This document shows, in pieces, positions 1 through 8,173 of a DNA stretch of 64,000 bases. Numbering within the stretch: position 1 is the stretch's first letter; every line of letters starts with the position of its first letter. Below the pieces are notes generated by a model. It searched no databases. It saw nothing but the letters and a program-made list of their open reading frames with translations, and had not been told where the DNA came from. Location of the stretch: contig NZ_CP183332.1 of the NCBI RefSeq assembly GCF_048541825.1, positions 310,001 to 374,000 of the forward strand, in the 5' to 3' direction. The position numbers and the translations under genes are program-made. Origin of the DNA: Caulobacter sp048541825 (GTDB lineage Bacteria; Pseudomonadota; Alphaproteobacteria; Caulobacterales; Caulobacteraceae).

Positions 1-1
1 C

Positions 2-1246
2 GTGCGCCTGGGCTATGACAGCTTCGTCGACTACCCCACGCCGCGTAACCTGAACTACTGGTACACCTTCGGCGGCATTCTTTCGCTGTGCCTGGCGTCT
101 CAGTTGATCACCGGCATCATCCTGGCGATGCACTATAACGTCGGCGACGCTTTCAACAGCGTTGAGCGCATCATGCGTGACGTCAATCACGGTTGGCTGA
201 TCCGCTACATGCACTCCAATGGCGCGTCGATGTTCTTCATTGCCGTCTATATCCACATGTTCCGCGGCCTCTATTACGGGTCGTACAAGGCCCCTCGCGA
301 AGTGCTGTGGATTCTGGGCTGCGTGATCTATCTGCTGATGATGGCCACCGCCTTCATGGGCTATGTCCTGCCCTGGGGTCAGATGTCCTTCCACGGCGCG
401 GTCGTGATCACCAACCTGTTTGGCGCCCTGCCGATCGTTGGTCAGAGCATCACCACCTGGCTGTGGGGCGGTTTCGCGGTCGACAGCGCTACGCTGAACC
501 GCTTCTTCTCGCTGCACTACCTGCTGCCCTTCATGATCGCCGGCGTCGTGATCCTGCACATCTGGGCCCTGCACGTGGTCGGCCAGAACAATCCGACGGG
601 CGTGGATCCGAAGTCCAAGGCCGATACCTTGCCCTTCACCCCCTATGCGACGGTGAAGGACGGCTTCGCGATGAGCGTCTTCCTGATCCTCTTCTCCTTC
701 TTCGTCTTCTACATGCCCAACGCCCTGGGCCACGCCGACAACTACATCCCGGCCAACCCGCTGGTGACGCCGTCGCACATCGTTCCGGAATGGTACTTCC
801 TGCCGTTCTACGCGATCCTGCGGGCTGTGCCGGACAAGCTGATGGGCGTGCTGGCCATGTTCGGCGCCATTGCCTGCCTGTTTGCCCTGCCGTGGCTGGA
901 TACGTCCAAGGTGCGCTCCATGCGCTACCGCCCGACGGCAAAGGTCTATTATGGCTTCTTCGTCGTGGCCTGCTGCATCCTGGGCCTGTGCGGCGCCAAG
1001 CTGCCGGATGATCCGGTCATCCCGCATCTGAAGACCTTCCTGCTGATCGACGCCGATCTGAACAGCTTCGTCTGGCTCAGCCGCGTGGCAACGCTGTACT
1101 ATTTCGGCTTCTTCCTGGTGATCCTCCCGGTCCTGGGTTTGAAGGAAACGCCGCTCCCGGTGCCGGACTCGATTGCTTCGCCGGCTCTGTCGCACCCCGC
1201 TGGCGTCCCGGCCCACGCGACCGCCGCGCCTGAGATGAAGGGCTGA
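2..1246 (+). CDS. petB: Cytochrome b subunit of the bc1 complex (5' end cut by window)
   Basis: Membrane subunit of ubiquinol:cytochrome c oxidoreductase (complex III), which carries both b hemes and the quinol/quinone sites. The visible 414 residues hold two His pairs 14 residues apart (H71/H85 and H172/H186 in visible numbering), the pattern of bis-His heme ligation, and the Qo-site PEWY motif at 262-265. About eight or nine hydrophobic segments are present. The reading frame is open at the left edge and the family usually has some 15-25 more N-terminal residues, so the true start (and the Rieske gene) lies outside the window. petC follows 2 bases later in the same operon. Family assignment is certain; only the start is unknown. 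Confidence 0.97.
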   Translation: MRLGYDSFVDYPTPRNLNYWYTFGGILSLCLASQLITGIILAMHYNVGDAFNSVERIMRDVNHGWLIRYMHSNGASMFFIAVYIHMFRGLYYGSYKAPREVLWILGCVIYLLMMATAFMGYVLPWGQMSFHGAVVITNLFGALPIVGQSITTWLWGGFAVDSATLNRFFSLHYLLPFMIAGVVILHIWALHVVGQNNPTGVDPKSKADTLPFTPYATVKDGFAMSVFLILFSFFVFYMPNALGHADNYIPANPLVTPSHIVPEWYFLPFYAILRAVPDKLMGVLAMFGAIACLFALPWLDTSKVRSMRYRPTAKVYYGFFVVACCILGLCGAKLPDDPVIPHLKTFLLIDADLNSFVWLSRVATLYYFGFFLVILPVLGLKETPLPVPDSIASPALSHPAGVPAHATAAPEMKG

Positions 1247-1248
1247 TC

Positions 1249-2097
1249 ATGATGCTGCGCAAACTTTCCATCCTCGCAGCCGTCGCCGGCCTGATGATCG
1301 GCGGACCGGTTCTGGCCGCTGGGCACCCCCTGCCGCCCAAGGACGTCCATTGGTCGTTCGAAGGTCCGTTCGGCAAATTTGATCAGGCGCAGCTGCAGCG
1401 CGGCTACAAGGTTTATCGGGAGGTCTGTTCGGCCTGCCATTCGATGAGCCTGGTCAGCTTCCGCAACCTCGGCGACAAGGGCGGCCCGTTCTACAACGCC
1501 GAGTACAAGAATCCGAACGACAACCCCTGGGTCAAGGCGTTGGCCAAGGACTACGAAGTCGCGGATATCGACTCCGAGACCGGCGACGCCATCAAGCGCA
1601 CCGCCACAAGCGCCGATCGTTTTACCTCGCCCTATCCCAACGAGGCTGCGGCGCGGGCCGGCAATGGCGGCGCCCTGCCGCCGGACATGTCGCTGCTGGC
1701 CAAGGCCCGCACCGGCGGTCCGGAATACATCTACTCGCTGCTGACGGGCTATGTGGCTCCTCCGACCGGGCTCAAGGTCGGCGCAGGCCAGCACTACAAC
1801 CCTTTCATGGCCGGCGATCTGACGGCGTCCTGGTCGGGTCCGCACGACAAGGTTCCGCCCGGTGGCTACATCGCCATGGCTGCGCCGCTCAAGGCCGATC
1901 TGGTGACCTTCGACGACGGCACCAAGTCGACTGTCGACCAGCAGGCCAAGGACGTCTCGGCCTTCTTGATGTGGGCTGCAGAACCGAAGATGGAAGAGCG
2001 CAAGGAAACCGGCTTCGTGGTTATCCTCTATCTGCTGCTGTTCTCGGGGCTGCTGTACGCCAGCTACCGCAAGGTCTGGAAGAACGAGTCGCACTGA
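1249..2097 (+). CDS. petC: Cytochrome c1 subunit of the bc1 complex
   Basis: Membrane-anchored c-type cytochrome that passes electrons from the Rieske protein to soluble or membrane cytochrome c. 282 aa: Sec signal at about 1-24, heme attachment motif CSACH at 60-64, the conserved IAM segment with M210 as likely sixth heme ligand, and a single C-terminal membrane anchor at about 255-271. It starts 2 bases after petB, with a GAAGGG ribosome-binding site in the petB 3' end, so the two are co-transcribed. A strong hairpin with a T-run follows directly, closing the operon. Length and motif order are normal for alphaproteobacterial c1. Confidence 0.97.
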   Translation: MMLRKLSILAAVAGLMIGGPVLAAGHPLPPKDVHWSFEGPFGKFDQAQLQRGYKVYREVCSACHSMSLVSFRNLGDKGGPFYNAEYKNPNDNPWVKALAKDYEVADIDSETGDAIKRTATSADRFTSPYPNEAAARAGNGGALPPDMSLLAKARTGGPEYIYSLLTGYVAPPTGLKVGAGQHYNPFMAGDLTASWSGPHDKVPPGGYIAMAAPLKADLVTFDDGTKSTVDQQAKDVSAFLMWAAEPKMEERKETGFVVILYLLLFSGLLYASYRKVWKNESH

Positions 2098-2119
2098 CCG
2101 TTCGCAGCGACCGAAAAGA

Positions 2120-2911
2120 TCAGGGCCTGGCGGTAACGCCGGGCCCTTTTTCTTTGGGCTCTGCGGGTGTCAGCCACAGCCGGCCCGCCTGGGCGTCGAG
2201 GCGCAGGCGATAGTCCGACAGGATCGCCACGCCCACGGCGCCCGCCACGCCAGGGGGCAGGTCGCCGGCCCGCACGGCCGCAACGCGCTGCCGCAGGCGG
2301 CCGTCCAGCGACAGGCCGGCCAGCACGCCGGCGGGTGTCTGGCGGGGGCCATCGGCGTCGCCGCGCGCCCGCACCCCGCCGTTCGAGGCCGTATCGAGCG
2401 CGAAGGCTCCGGTCAGGCTGGCGAAGCCGTCAGAGGCCGTGGCCCGCACGGTCGGCACGCCGCCCACCACGGTCACGGCCAGGGCGGGGCCGCCGGGCCT
2501 GTCGGCCCAGCCCGGGGCCTCCAGCCGCAGGCGGCAGGGTGAAAAGTCGATGACCACCACATAGCGGTCCAGGATATCGGCTCCGATCACGCCGGCGATG
2601 GGTGCCACGAAGCCGACGCCGCGATAGTCCAGGTCGCTGACCAGGATCGGCGCGGCCTCCACTCGCTGCCCGGCCAGCCGCACCGGCAGGGTGAGGTCGA
2701 GCTCGGCATAGCCGCTCATCTGGGCCTTGGTATTGTGCAGCAGGGTGCGTGGCGCCGACAGGTCGATCACGAAGTCGCCGGCCATGTCGGCGATGGCGGC
2801 CGGGGCGACGATGGCGCCGTTCTCGAACCAGCAGGCGGTTTCGCCGGCCACGGCGGGGCCTGCCGCCGCCAGCGACAGGATCAACAGCAGGGCGGTGGCT
2901 GAGCGACGCAT
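2120..2911 (-). CDS. Secreted retropepsin-like aspartyl protease family protein
   Basis: 263 aa with a clear Sec signal (1-22, cut after AVA). The body looks like two retropepsin-like lobes: lobe 1 has the core around FVIDLSAP and the downstream segment VIGADILDRYVVVIDF, which matches the GxDxLxxYxVxxDF pattern of bacterial retropepsin-like proteins; lobe 2 has the core FALDTASNG. Lobe 1 reads D-L-S-A where active enzymes have D-T/S-G, so activity is uncertain. Substrate is unknown and the protein should act in the periplasm. It converges on petBC, and its last codons overlap the petC terminator. Family call is moderately sure, function is not. Confidence 0.7.
   Translation of the reverse strand: MRRSATALLLILSLAAAGPAVAGETACWFENGAIVAPAAIADMAGDFVIDLSAPRTLLHNTKAQMSGYAELDLTLPVRLAGQRVEAAPILVSDLDYRGVGFVAPIAGVIGADILDRYVVVIDFSPCRLRLEAPGWADRPGGPALAVTVVGGVPTVRATASDGFASLTGAFALDTASNGGVRARGDADGPRQTPAGVLAGLSLDGRLRQRVAAVRAGDLPPGVAGAVGVAILSDYRLRLDAQAGRLWLTPAEPKEKGPGVTARP
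2123..2155 (+). terminator. Rho-independent terminator of the petBC operon
   Basis: A 10-bp stem (one T-G pair) with a GTAA tetraloop, followed by TTTTTCTTT. It lies 26 bases after the petC stop and overlaps the 3' end of the convergent gene on the minus strand. Confidence 0.8.
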
Positions 2912-3055
2912 GCGGCGATCCTAGCCAAGCCTTTCGCGCTCGGCGACAGGCGTAAGCATCGGCGAGGCCGATGGCGGCGAAATGGCGGCAGCGGGTCACC
3001 AGTGGACACCGGCCCGAACGGCGCCATCATTGTTTTTTCCTGGGGAGGGGTGACG

Positions 3056-3757
3056 GTGACCGAGGACGAACGCGAACACGAGACGGCCAAGCGGCTGGAC
3101 GCCTTTGTCGACGCTGCCTTCGCCTTCGCGGTGACCCTGCTGGTCATCGCCGGCGCAGAGGGACCGCCCAGCCTGGCCGCACTGGGCGCGGCCATGGGCC
3201 GCATTCCGGCCTCGCTGGGCGCCTTCGTCCTGATTGCCATGTTCTGGATGGCCTATCGCGACTTTGGCCGTATCGCGCCACGCCGTGACGCGTGGGCCAG
3301 CCTCAACGGCCTGGCCATCGTCTTTGTGGTCCTGGTCTATGTGTTCCCCCTGCGCATGCTGTTGGAGTCCGGCTTCGTCTGGATCTCGGGCGGCCGCCTG
3401 CCGGGCGAGGTGATCATCCACATCCTGGGTGATCTTCGGATGCTGTTTCGGGTCTATGGCATGGGCTTTGTCGTCCTGGCCGGGCTGTTCGTCACCCTCT
3501 TCGCCCACGCCGCCCGCTCGCCCGAAAAGCTGGGGGTCAACGCCGCCGACGCGGCCATGGCCGCCAGCGTGGCCCAGATCTGGATCATCGTGGCCAGCGG
3601 AGGCCTGCTGTCGGCCCTGCTGACCTTCGCGCCGCTACAGTTCGCGCCGTGGCTGCCGGGCATGGCCTATTGGGCGATCCCGCTGGGCATTGGCGCAAGA
3701 AGCCTGATCCTGAGCAGGGCCACCCGCGCCCGCGCCCGCGCCGCCAAGACGGATTGA
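3056..3757 (+). CDS. TMEM175/DUF1211-family integral membrane protein
   Basis: About 233 aa with six predicted membrane segments. The first, RLDAFVDAAFAFAVTLLV, is the family signature (R-x3-F-x-D ... TLLV) of the TMEM175 potassium-channel family; bacterial members usually read FSD where this one has FVD. Characterised bacterial homologues are K+ leak channels, but the Ser change and lack of data leave conductance unproven. The frame is open from a GTG at 3002; I prefer the GTG at 3056 because GGGAGG sits 7 bases upstream, while the GTG at 3050 is too close to it. No obvious operon partner: the next gene has its own operator-like palindrome. Confidence 0.75.
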   Translation: MTEDEREHETAKRLDAFVDAAFAFAVTLLVIAGAEGPPSLAALGAAMGRIPASLGAFVLIAMFWMAYRDFGRIAPRRDAWASLNGLAIVFVVLVYVFPLRMLLESGFVWISGGRLPGEVIIHILGDLRMLFRVYGMGFVVLAGLFVTLFAHAARSPEKLGVNAADAAMAASVAQIWIIVASGGLLSALLTFAPLQFAPWLPGMAYWAIPLGIGARSLILSRATRARARAAKTD

Positions 3758-3764
3758 CGACAAG

Positions 3765-3783
3765 AACTTTGTATATCAAAGTT
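3765..3783. promoter_or_regulatory. 19-bp palindrome, likely operator of the DUF1579 gene
   Basis: Perfect 7-bp arms AACTTTG and CAAAGTT separated by TATAT, lying 28-46 bases before the ATG at 3811 in a 53-base intergenic gap. Symmetry, AT-rich centre and position fit a dimeric repressor site (PadR/MarR size class); no regulator gene is adjacent. Confidence 0.6.
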
Positions 3784-3810
3784 AATGGGTCGCCCTTTCG
3801 GAGATCCGCC

Positions 3811-4401
3811 ATGTTCCGTCCGTTCGCTTCCCTCGCCGTCCCCCTCGCGGCGGCTGTCGCGATCTTCGCCGCGGCGCCGGCTCTGGCGCAGATGCCGCCC
3901 GACCCCGCTCCGCGTCTGGCCGCCCAAAAGCAGGCGATGGGCAAGCTGGCGGCGATGGACGGCGTGTGGCGCGGTCCGGCCTGGACCATCATGGCGGACG
4001 GCAAGAGGCACGAGGTCATCCAGACCGAACGGATCGGTCCGCTGCTGGACGGCACGGTGAAAGTCCTCGAGGGGCGCGGCTACCAGGCCGATGGATCGAC
4101 CGGCTTCAACGCCTTCGGCGTCATCTCCTACGAGCCCGCGACCGACGCCTTTACCCTGCACTCCTACGCCATGAGCCAGAAGGGCGACTTCAGCCTGAAA
4201 CCGACGGCTGACGGCTATGTCTGGGAGATCCCGGCCGGACCGATGATCATCCGCTACACCGCCGTCATCAAGGGCGACGCCTGGCGCGAGATCGGCGAGC
4301 GGGTGATGCCGGGCCGACCCCCGATGCAGTTCTTCGAGATGAACCTCAAGCGGGTCGGCTACAGCGCCTGGCCGACTGCGGGAGCGATAGCGCCCAAATA
4401 G
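3811..4401 (+). CDS. Secreted DUF1579-like protein
   Basis: 196 aa with a Sec signal of about 28 residues ending ALAQ. The mature part begins with MDGVWRGPAW and includes GPLLDGTVKVLEGRGY and FEMNLKRV segments, the layout of the DUF1579 beta-barrel-like family (no proven biochemical role). The frame is open upstream to 3649, but that part overlaps the previous gene in another frame; the ATG at 3811 gives a clean signal peptide and has GGAG 7 bases upstream. The palindrome at 3765-3783 suggests that it is the sole target of a repressor. Family confidence is moderate; function unknown. Confidence 0.75.
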   Translation: MFRPFASLAVPLAAAVAIFAAAPALAQMPPDPAPRLAAQKQAMGKLAAMDGVWRGPAWTIMADGKRHEVIQTERIGPLLDGTVKVLEGRGYQADGSTGFNAFGVISYEPATDAFTLHSYAMSQKGDFSLKPTADGYVWEIPAGPMIIRYTAVIKGDAWREIGERVMPGRPPMQFFEMNLKRVGYSAWPTAGAIAPK

Positions 4402-4785
4402 CATGAGCCAGGGGGCGGACAGATCCGGCATTCGAGGACCGGCAATTGCTCTAGGGTGCGCGCCGCGTCGCGGCTAGAGTCTCCAAAATAGAAAAGACCA
4501 CCTGCAAATATTATAGACCGGTTCATGTGCTTTTCGTGGCCAGATATCAAATATCTAGAGTTCTAAGCGCAAAACTATAGCTTGTTCAAATATTCGAAAT
4601 TAAGCTTCATATGTTGGAAATTAACTACGCATTAATACAAATAATCGGTGTGACGGACTGATTCTGCATAACTTTTTTTGCGCTACACATGCGACAGTCT
4701 GTCCTGAACGGCGAAAGTTAGGAGGACCTTAGGACTCCGACGAGCACTGGTCTCGTCAGGTCCCCCTGTAGAGAATAGCGTCGCC
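4402..4785. other. AT-rich intergenic region before the chemoreceptor gene
   Basis: 384 bases without a convincing gene, clearly richer in A+T (roughly 4480-4690) than the rest of the window. It holds a CtrA-type TTAA-N7-TTAA motif at 4621-4635 and presumably the chemoreceptor promoter. No repeat or RNA gene was recognised here. Confidence 0.6.
4621..4635. promoter_or_regulatory. Candidate CtrA-binding site
   Basis: Exact TTAA-CTACGCA-TTAA, the TTAA-N7-TTAA consensus of the Caulobacter cell-cycle regulator CtrA, 150 bases upstream of the chemoreceptor start. Motility and chemotaxis genes are known CtrA targets in Caulobacter. Confidence 0.5.
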
Positions 4786-6728
4786 ATGCTCCCGAACTTG
4801 AAGATAGGTCAGCGCCTCGTCATCGGCTTCGGCATCATTCTCTTGATGATGGCAGGCATTGGCCTGGTGGCTCAGGGCCGCCTCAATGCGATCGACCGCA
4901 GCCTCACAACGATCAACGACGTCAACAGCGCCAAACAGCGGTTCGCCATCAATTTCCGCGGCAGCGTGCATGACCGCGCCATCAGCCTTCGCGACGTCAT
5001 CCTGGTCAGCGACGCTGGCGAGCTTGACGCGGCGATCGCCACCATAGAGCGCCTTGAGGCCGCTTATGACAAATCGGCCGCTCCGCTTGATGCGCTCATG
5101 GCCAAGGGCGTTGGCGTGACCCCCGAAGAGACCGCCATCCTGGACAGCATCAAGGCGACCCAGGCCGAGGGCCTGCCGCTGATCTCAGAAGTGATCCGAC
5201 TCCAGAAGGCCGGTGAGGCCGACGCCGCCAAGGCGCTTCTGATTCAGAGCGCAAGGCCCATGTTCATGGTCTGGCTGAAACAGATCAATGCGTTCATCGA
5301 CCTGCAAGAGGCCAAAAACAAGGTCATCGGTTCGCAAGTCCACCACATGGCGGCTAGCTTTGTGTGGCTGAACCTCGCGATCTGCGGCGGGGCGTTGATC
5401 CTGGGTGTCGCCGTGGCGGCGTGGTCCGCCCGCGCCGTCAAGCCGCTCGGCGCCCTGACAACGGTGATGGGAAAGCTCGCCTCGGGCGACCTGTCCGTCT
5501 CCGTCCCGTCGCTGGGACGCACGGACGAGGTCGGCGAGATGGCCAAGGCCGTACAGGTCTTCAAGGAGGCCGGCGCCAGGACCCTGCGCCTGGAGCAGGA
5601 GAACGCCGACGCGCGTCAGCTGACCGACAGTGAACGCGCGGCCCGCCAAAAGACCGACGCTGAAATGGCCCGCACACAGGCCCGGGTCGTCGAGGATGTC
5701 GCGTCGGGCCTGGCGCAACTCTCCGCCGGCAATCTTGTCTATCGCCTGACCGCCAGCTTCGCGCCTGAGTACGAGAAGCTGCGCGCCGATTTCAATGCTG
5801 CAATGACGACCCTGCAGGACACGATGAAGATCGTGTCTGGCAATACCACCACCATCCAGGCGGGCGCAGCCGAGATTTCCGTGGCGTCGCAAGACCTGTC
5901 GCGGCGGACAGAGCAGCAGGCGGCCAGTCTGGAAGAGACCGCTGCGGCGCTCGATCAGATCACCGCCACGGTGCGCAAGACCGCCGAAGGTTCGGAACAC
6001 GCCCGCACCGTGGTCGGCCTGGCCAAGTCCGCCGCCGAACAGTCTGGCGACGTGGTCCAGAACGCGGTCGCCGCCATGGGCGGGATCGAGAAATCGTCCC
6101 AGGAAATCAGCCAGATCGTCGGCGTGATCGACGAGATCGCCTTCCAGACCAACCTCCTGGCCCTGAACGCCGGTGTTGAAGCGGCGAGAGCCGGCGAGGC
6201 CGGTCGCGGCTTCGCCGTTGTCGCCCAGGAAGTCCGGCCCTGGCCCAGCGGTCGGCCGGCGCGGCCAAGGAGATCAAGGCCCTGATCTCCAACTCGGACC
6301 AGCAGGTGAGGGCCGGCGTGGAACTCGTCGGCGAGACCGGCAAGGTCTTGAGCCGGATCGTGGTTCAGGTGGGCGAGATCAACGACATTGTCGTCGTTAT
6401 CGCCGCGTCCGCCCAGGAGCAGGCCACAGCGCTGAACGAGGTCAACTCGTCCATCAACCACATGGATCAGGTGACCCAGCAGAACGCGGCCATGGTTGAA
6501 GAGGCCACCGCCGCCAGTCTCAGCATGTCGCAGGAAGCCGAAGGGCTGGCGCGTGTGGTTGGCCGCTTCGAGGTCGGCCAGGAGACTCCGGCCCAGAGAG
6601 GCGCCGCCCGGACGCCCTCTCGCCCTTCAGCCGCCATATCGGTCATGAAGACCACGGGCTACGGCGGCGCCGCGCGCAAGCCCGCGCCGATGGCACGCGT
6701 CGGTACCGATAGCTGGAAAGAATTCTAG
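4786..6728 (+). pseudogene. Methyl-accepting chemotaxis protein, one-base frameshift
   Basis: Transmembrane chemoreceptor. Membrane segments at 11-30 and 191-214 flank a periplasmic four-helix (4HB_MCP-like) sensor; HAMP follows at 215-268, then a second HAMP-like linker and the signalling helices with the hairpin tip EIAFQTNLLALNAGVEAA. Just after the AQEVR of the tip the frame is lost: at 6235-6237 the sequence reads CGG-CCC-TGG where the family needs CGG-GCC-CTG (R-A-L), so one G is missing. The upstream frame stops at 6285, and the rest (KEIKALISNSDQQVRAG onward) continues in the next frame to 6728, ending in the tail pentapeptide SWKEF, a CheR/CheB-tether-like end. Either a sequencing error or a very recent inactivation, since both halves are otherwise intact. 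Confidence 0.9.
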
Positions 6729-6736
6729 AGCGCCTG

Positions 6737-6763
6737 CCGACCTGATGGCTTCAATCGGGTCGG
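6737..6763. terminator. Hairpin between convergent genes
   Basis: Arms CCGACCTGAT and ATCGGGTCGG (one T-G pair) around a 7-base loop, in the 59-base gap between the chemoreceptor gene and the convergent dienelactone hydrolase. There is no T-run, so termination is only likely. Confidence 0.4.
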
Positions 6764-6787
6764 ACCTGATTGAGCCTGTCGCTTCGC

Positions 6788-7465
6788 TCAGGCCTCGCCC
6801 CGGTTGCCGCCGCCCCGCTGGAACAGTTGCAGGGTACGCAGCATGGCCAGCCGGGCGCTGTCGGCGTGGTAGCCGTTGGGGGCCACGAAGGCGTGACCGG
6901 CGTCGTACCGCCAGACCGGAAGGTCGGGATGAGCGGCCTGGATGGCCTCGACATCGGCCGGGGGTATCAGCGGGTCGGTCTTGCCGAAATGCAGGGCGGT
7001 GGGGACGGTCGGAACCTCCCCGATAAACTGTACGATGTCGCCGCCATAAAAACTGGATACACCCGATAAACCGGCGCAGCGGGCGGCGGCCAGCCAGGCG
7101 GTCGTGCCGCCATAGCAGAAGCCCATGGCGAACACCGGACCGTCCAGGGCGTCGATACAGGCCTGGACGCGGGGCAGGGCGCTCAGGCCCCAGCCGGTGG
7201 CCTGCCCCATGGCCATGCGCTGATCCAGGATCGCCGGCTCGGTATTGGCTTCGGGAAAGGGCGCGTCGGCAGCGTCGAACAGGGCCGGGGCGATCACTTC
7301 ATAGCCCTGCTGGGCCAGGGTGTCTGACAGCTCGCGGATATGCGGCGTCACGCCCCAGATGGCGTGCAGAATGACCAGACCGCCGCGCCGGGCGTCCTGA
7401 TGCGGCGCGTGCCAGGCGCTGAAAGGCGCGCCGTCGCGCGTGGCCAGGGCGATGGGGCCGCCCAT
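6788..7465 (-). CDS. Dienelactone hydrolase family protein (paralogue 1)
   Basis: 225-aa alpha/beta hydrolase of the DLH family. The nucleophile elbow GFCYGG gives C117, and D164 (GKTDPLIP) and H191 (AGHAF) complete a Cys-Asp-His triad. The segment LHAIWG has Ala35 where dienelactone hydrolases and the adjacent paralogue have a Glu (QEIFG) that helps to activate the Cys, so specificity or activity may differ. It starts 2 bases after the stop of the upstream paralogue, so the pair forms one operon and a tandem duplication. True substrate cannot be read from sequence. Confidence 0.88.
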   Translation of the reverse strand: MGGPIALATRDGAPFSAWHAPHQDARRGGLVILHAIWGVTPHIRELSDTLAQQGYEVIAPALFDAADAPFPEANTEPAILDQRMAMGQATGWGLSALPRVQACIDALDGPVFAMGFCYGGTTAWLAAARCAGLSGVSSFYGGDIVQFIGEVPTVPTALHFGKTDPLIPPADVEAIQAAHPDLPVWRYDAGHAFVAPNGYHADSARLAMLRTLQLFQRGGGNRGEA

Positions 7466-7467
7466 GC

Positions 7468-8163
7468 TCAGGCCGGCTCGGCGGGGGCGCTGTTGGCGAG
7501 GAACAGGTCCAGGGTCCGCTGGCGCGCTGCTAGCGCGTCGGCGAGGTCGGAGTCGGGCCGGCCGTCATTGTTGAAGCCGTGGCCGCTGGCCTCGTAGATG
7601 TGCACCGCAACCTCGGGGTGGGCGGCGGCGATCGCGGCCTGGACCTCGTCGGCGGGGATATGCGGATCCTTGCGGCCCAGATGGACGATGACCGGGCAGG
7701 AGAGCGCGAACTTCGCCATCCCCGCCACCTGGCCGCCATAGTAGCTGGCGGCGGCCGACAGGCCCTTGCAGCGTGACGCCGCCAGCCAGGCCATGGTGCC
7801 GCCGTAGCAGTAGCCGACGATGAACACCGGGCCGCGCGGGGCCAGAAAGTCGATACAGGCCTGGATGTCGCCCATGGCGTTGCCGGGGCCGTTGGCCTTG
7901 GCATATTTCACGCCGGCCTCGAACCCTTCAGGGTCGTGGTCGGCGACGAAGCCCAGTTCCTGCCGGTCGAACATCGAGGGCGCGACCACCTCGAAGCCCT
8001 GATCAACCCAGCGCGCCACGTCCTCATGGACATAGCGATCCAGGCCGAAGATCTCCTGGATCACGATCACCCCGCCCCTGCGCGGCCCTTGGGCATGGGC
8101 GTGGGCGGCAGTGAAGACGAAGCCGTCATGGACGGCGGTCAGGGTCAGCCGGTCGGTGGTCAT
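7468..8163 (-). CDS. Dienelactone hydrolase family protein (paralogue 2)
   Basis: 231 aa, cytoplasmic, alpha/beta hydrolase fold. Catalytic residues C119 (GYCYGG), D166 (GRKDPHIP) and H195 (GHGFNND) plus E37 (QEIFG) are all in place, as in characterised dienelactone hydrolases, which open lactone rings in chlorocatechol-type pathways. No other aromatic-degradation gene is nearby, so the physiological substrate is open. First gene of a two-gene operon with the paralogue 2 bases downstream; the Cys-rich secreted protein gene ends only 10 bases upstream on the same strand and might be co-transcribed. Confidence 0.92.
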   Translation of the reverse strand: MTTDRLTLTAVHDGFVFTAAHAHAQGPRRGGVIVIQEIFGLDRYVHEDVARWVDQGFEVVAPSMFDRQELGFVADHDPEGFEAGVKYAKANGPGNAMGDIQACIDFLAPRGPVFIVGYCYGGTMAWLAASRCKGLSAAASYYGGQVAGMAKFALSCPVIVHLGRKDPHIPADEVQAAIAAAHPEVAVHIYEASGHGFNNDGRPDSDLADALAARQRTLDLFLANSAPAEPA

Positions 8164-8173
8164 CTGCGGCCGA

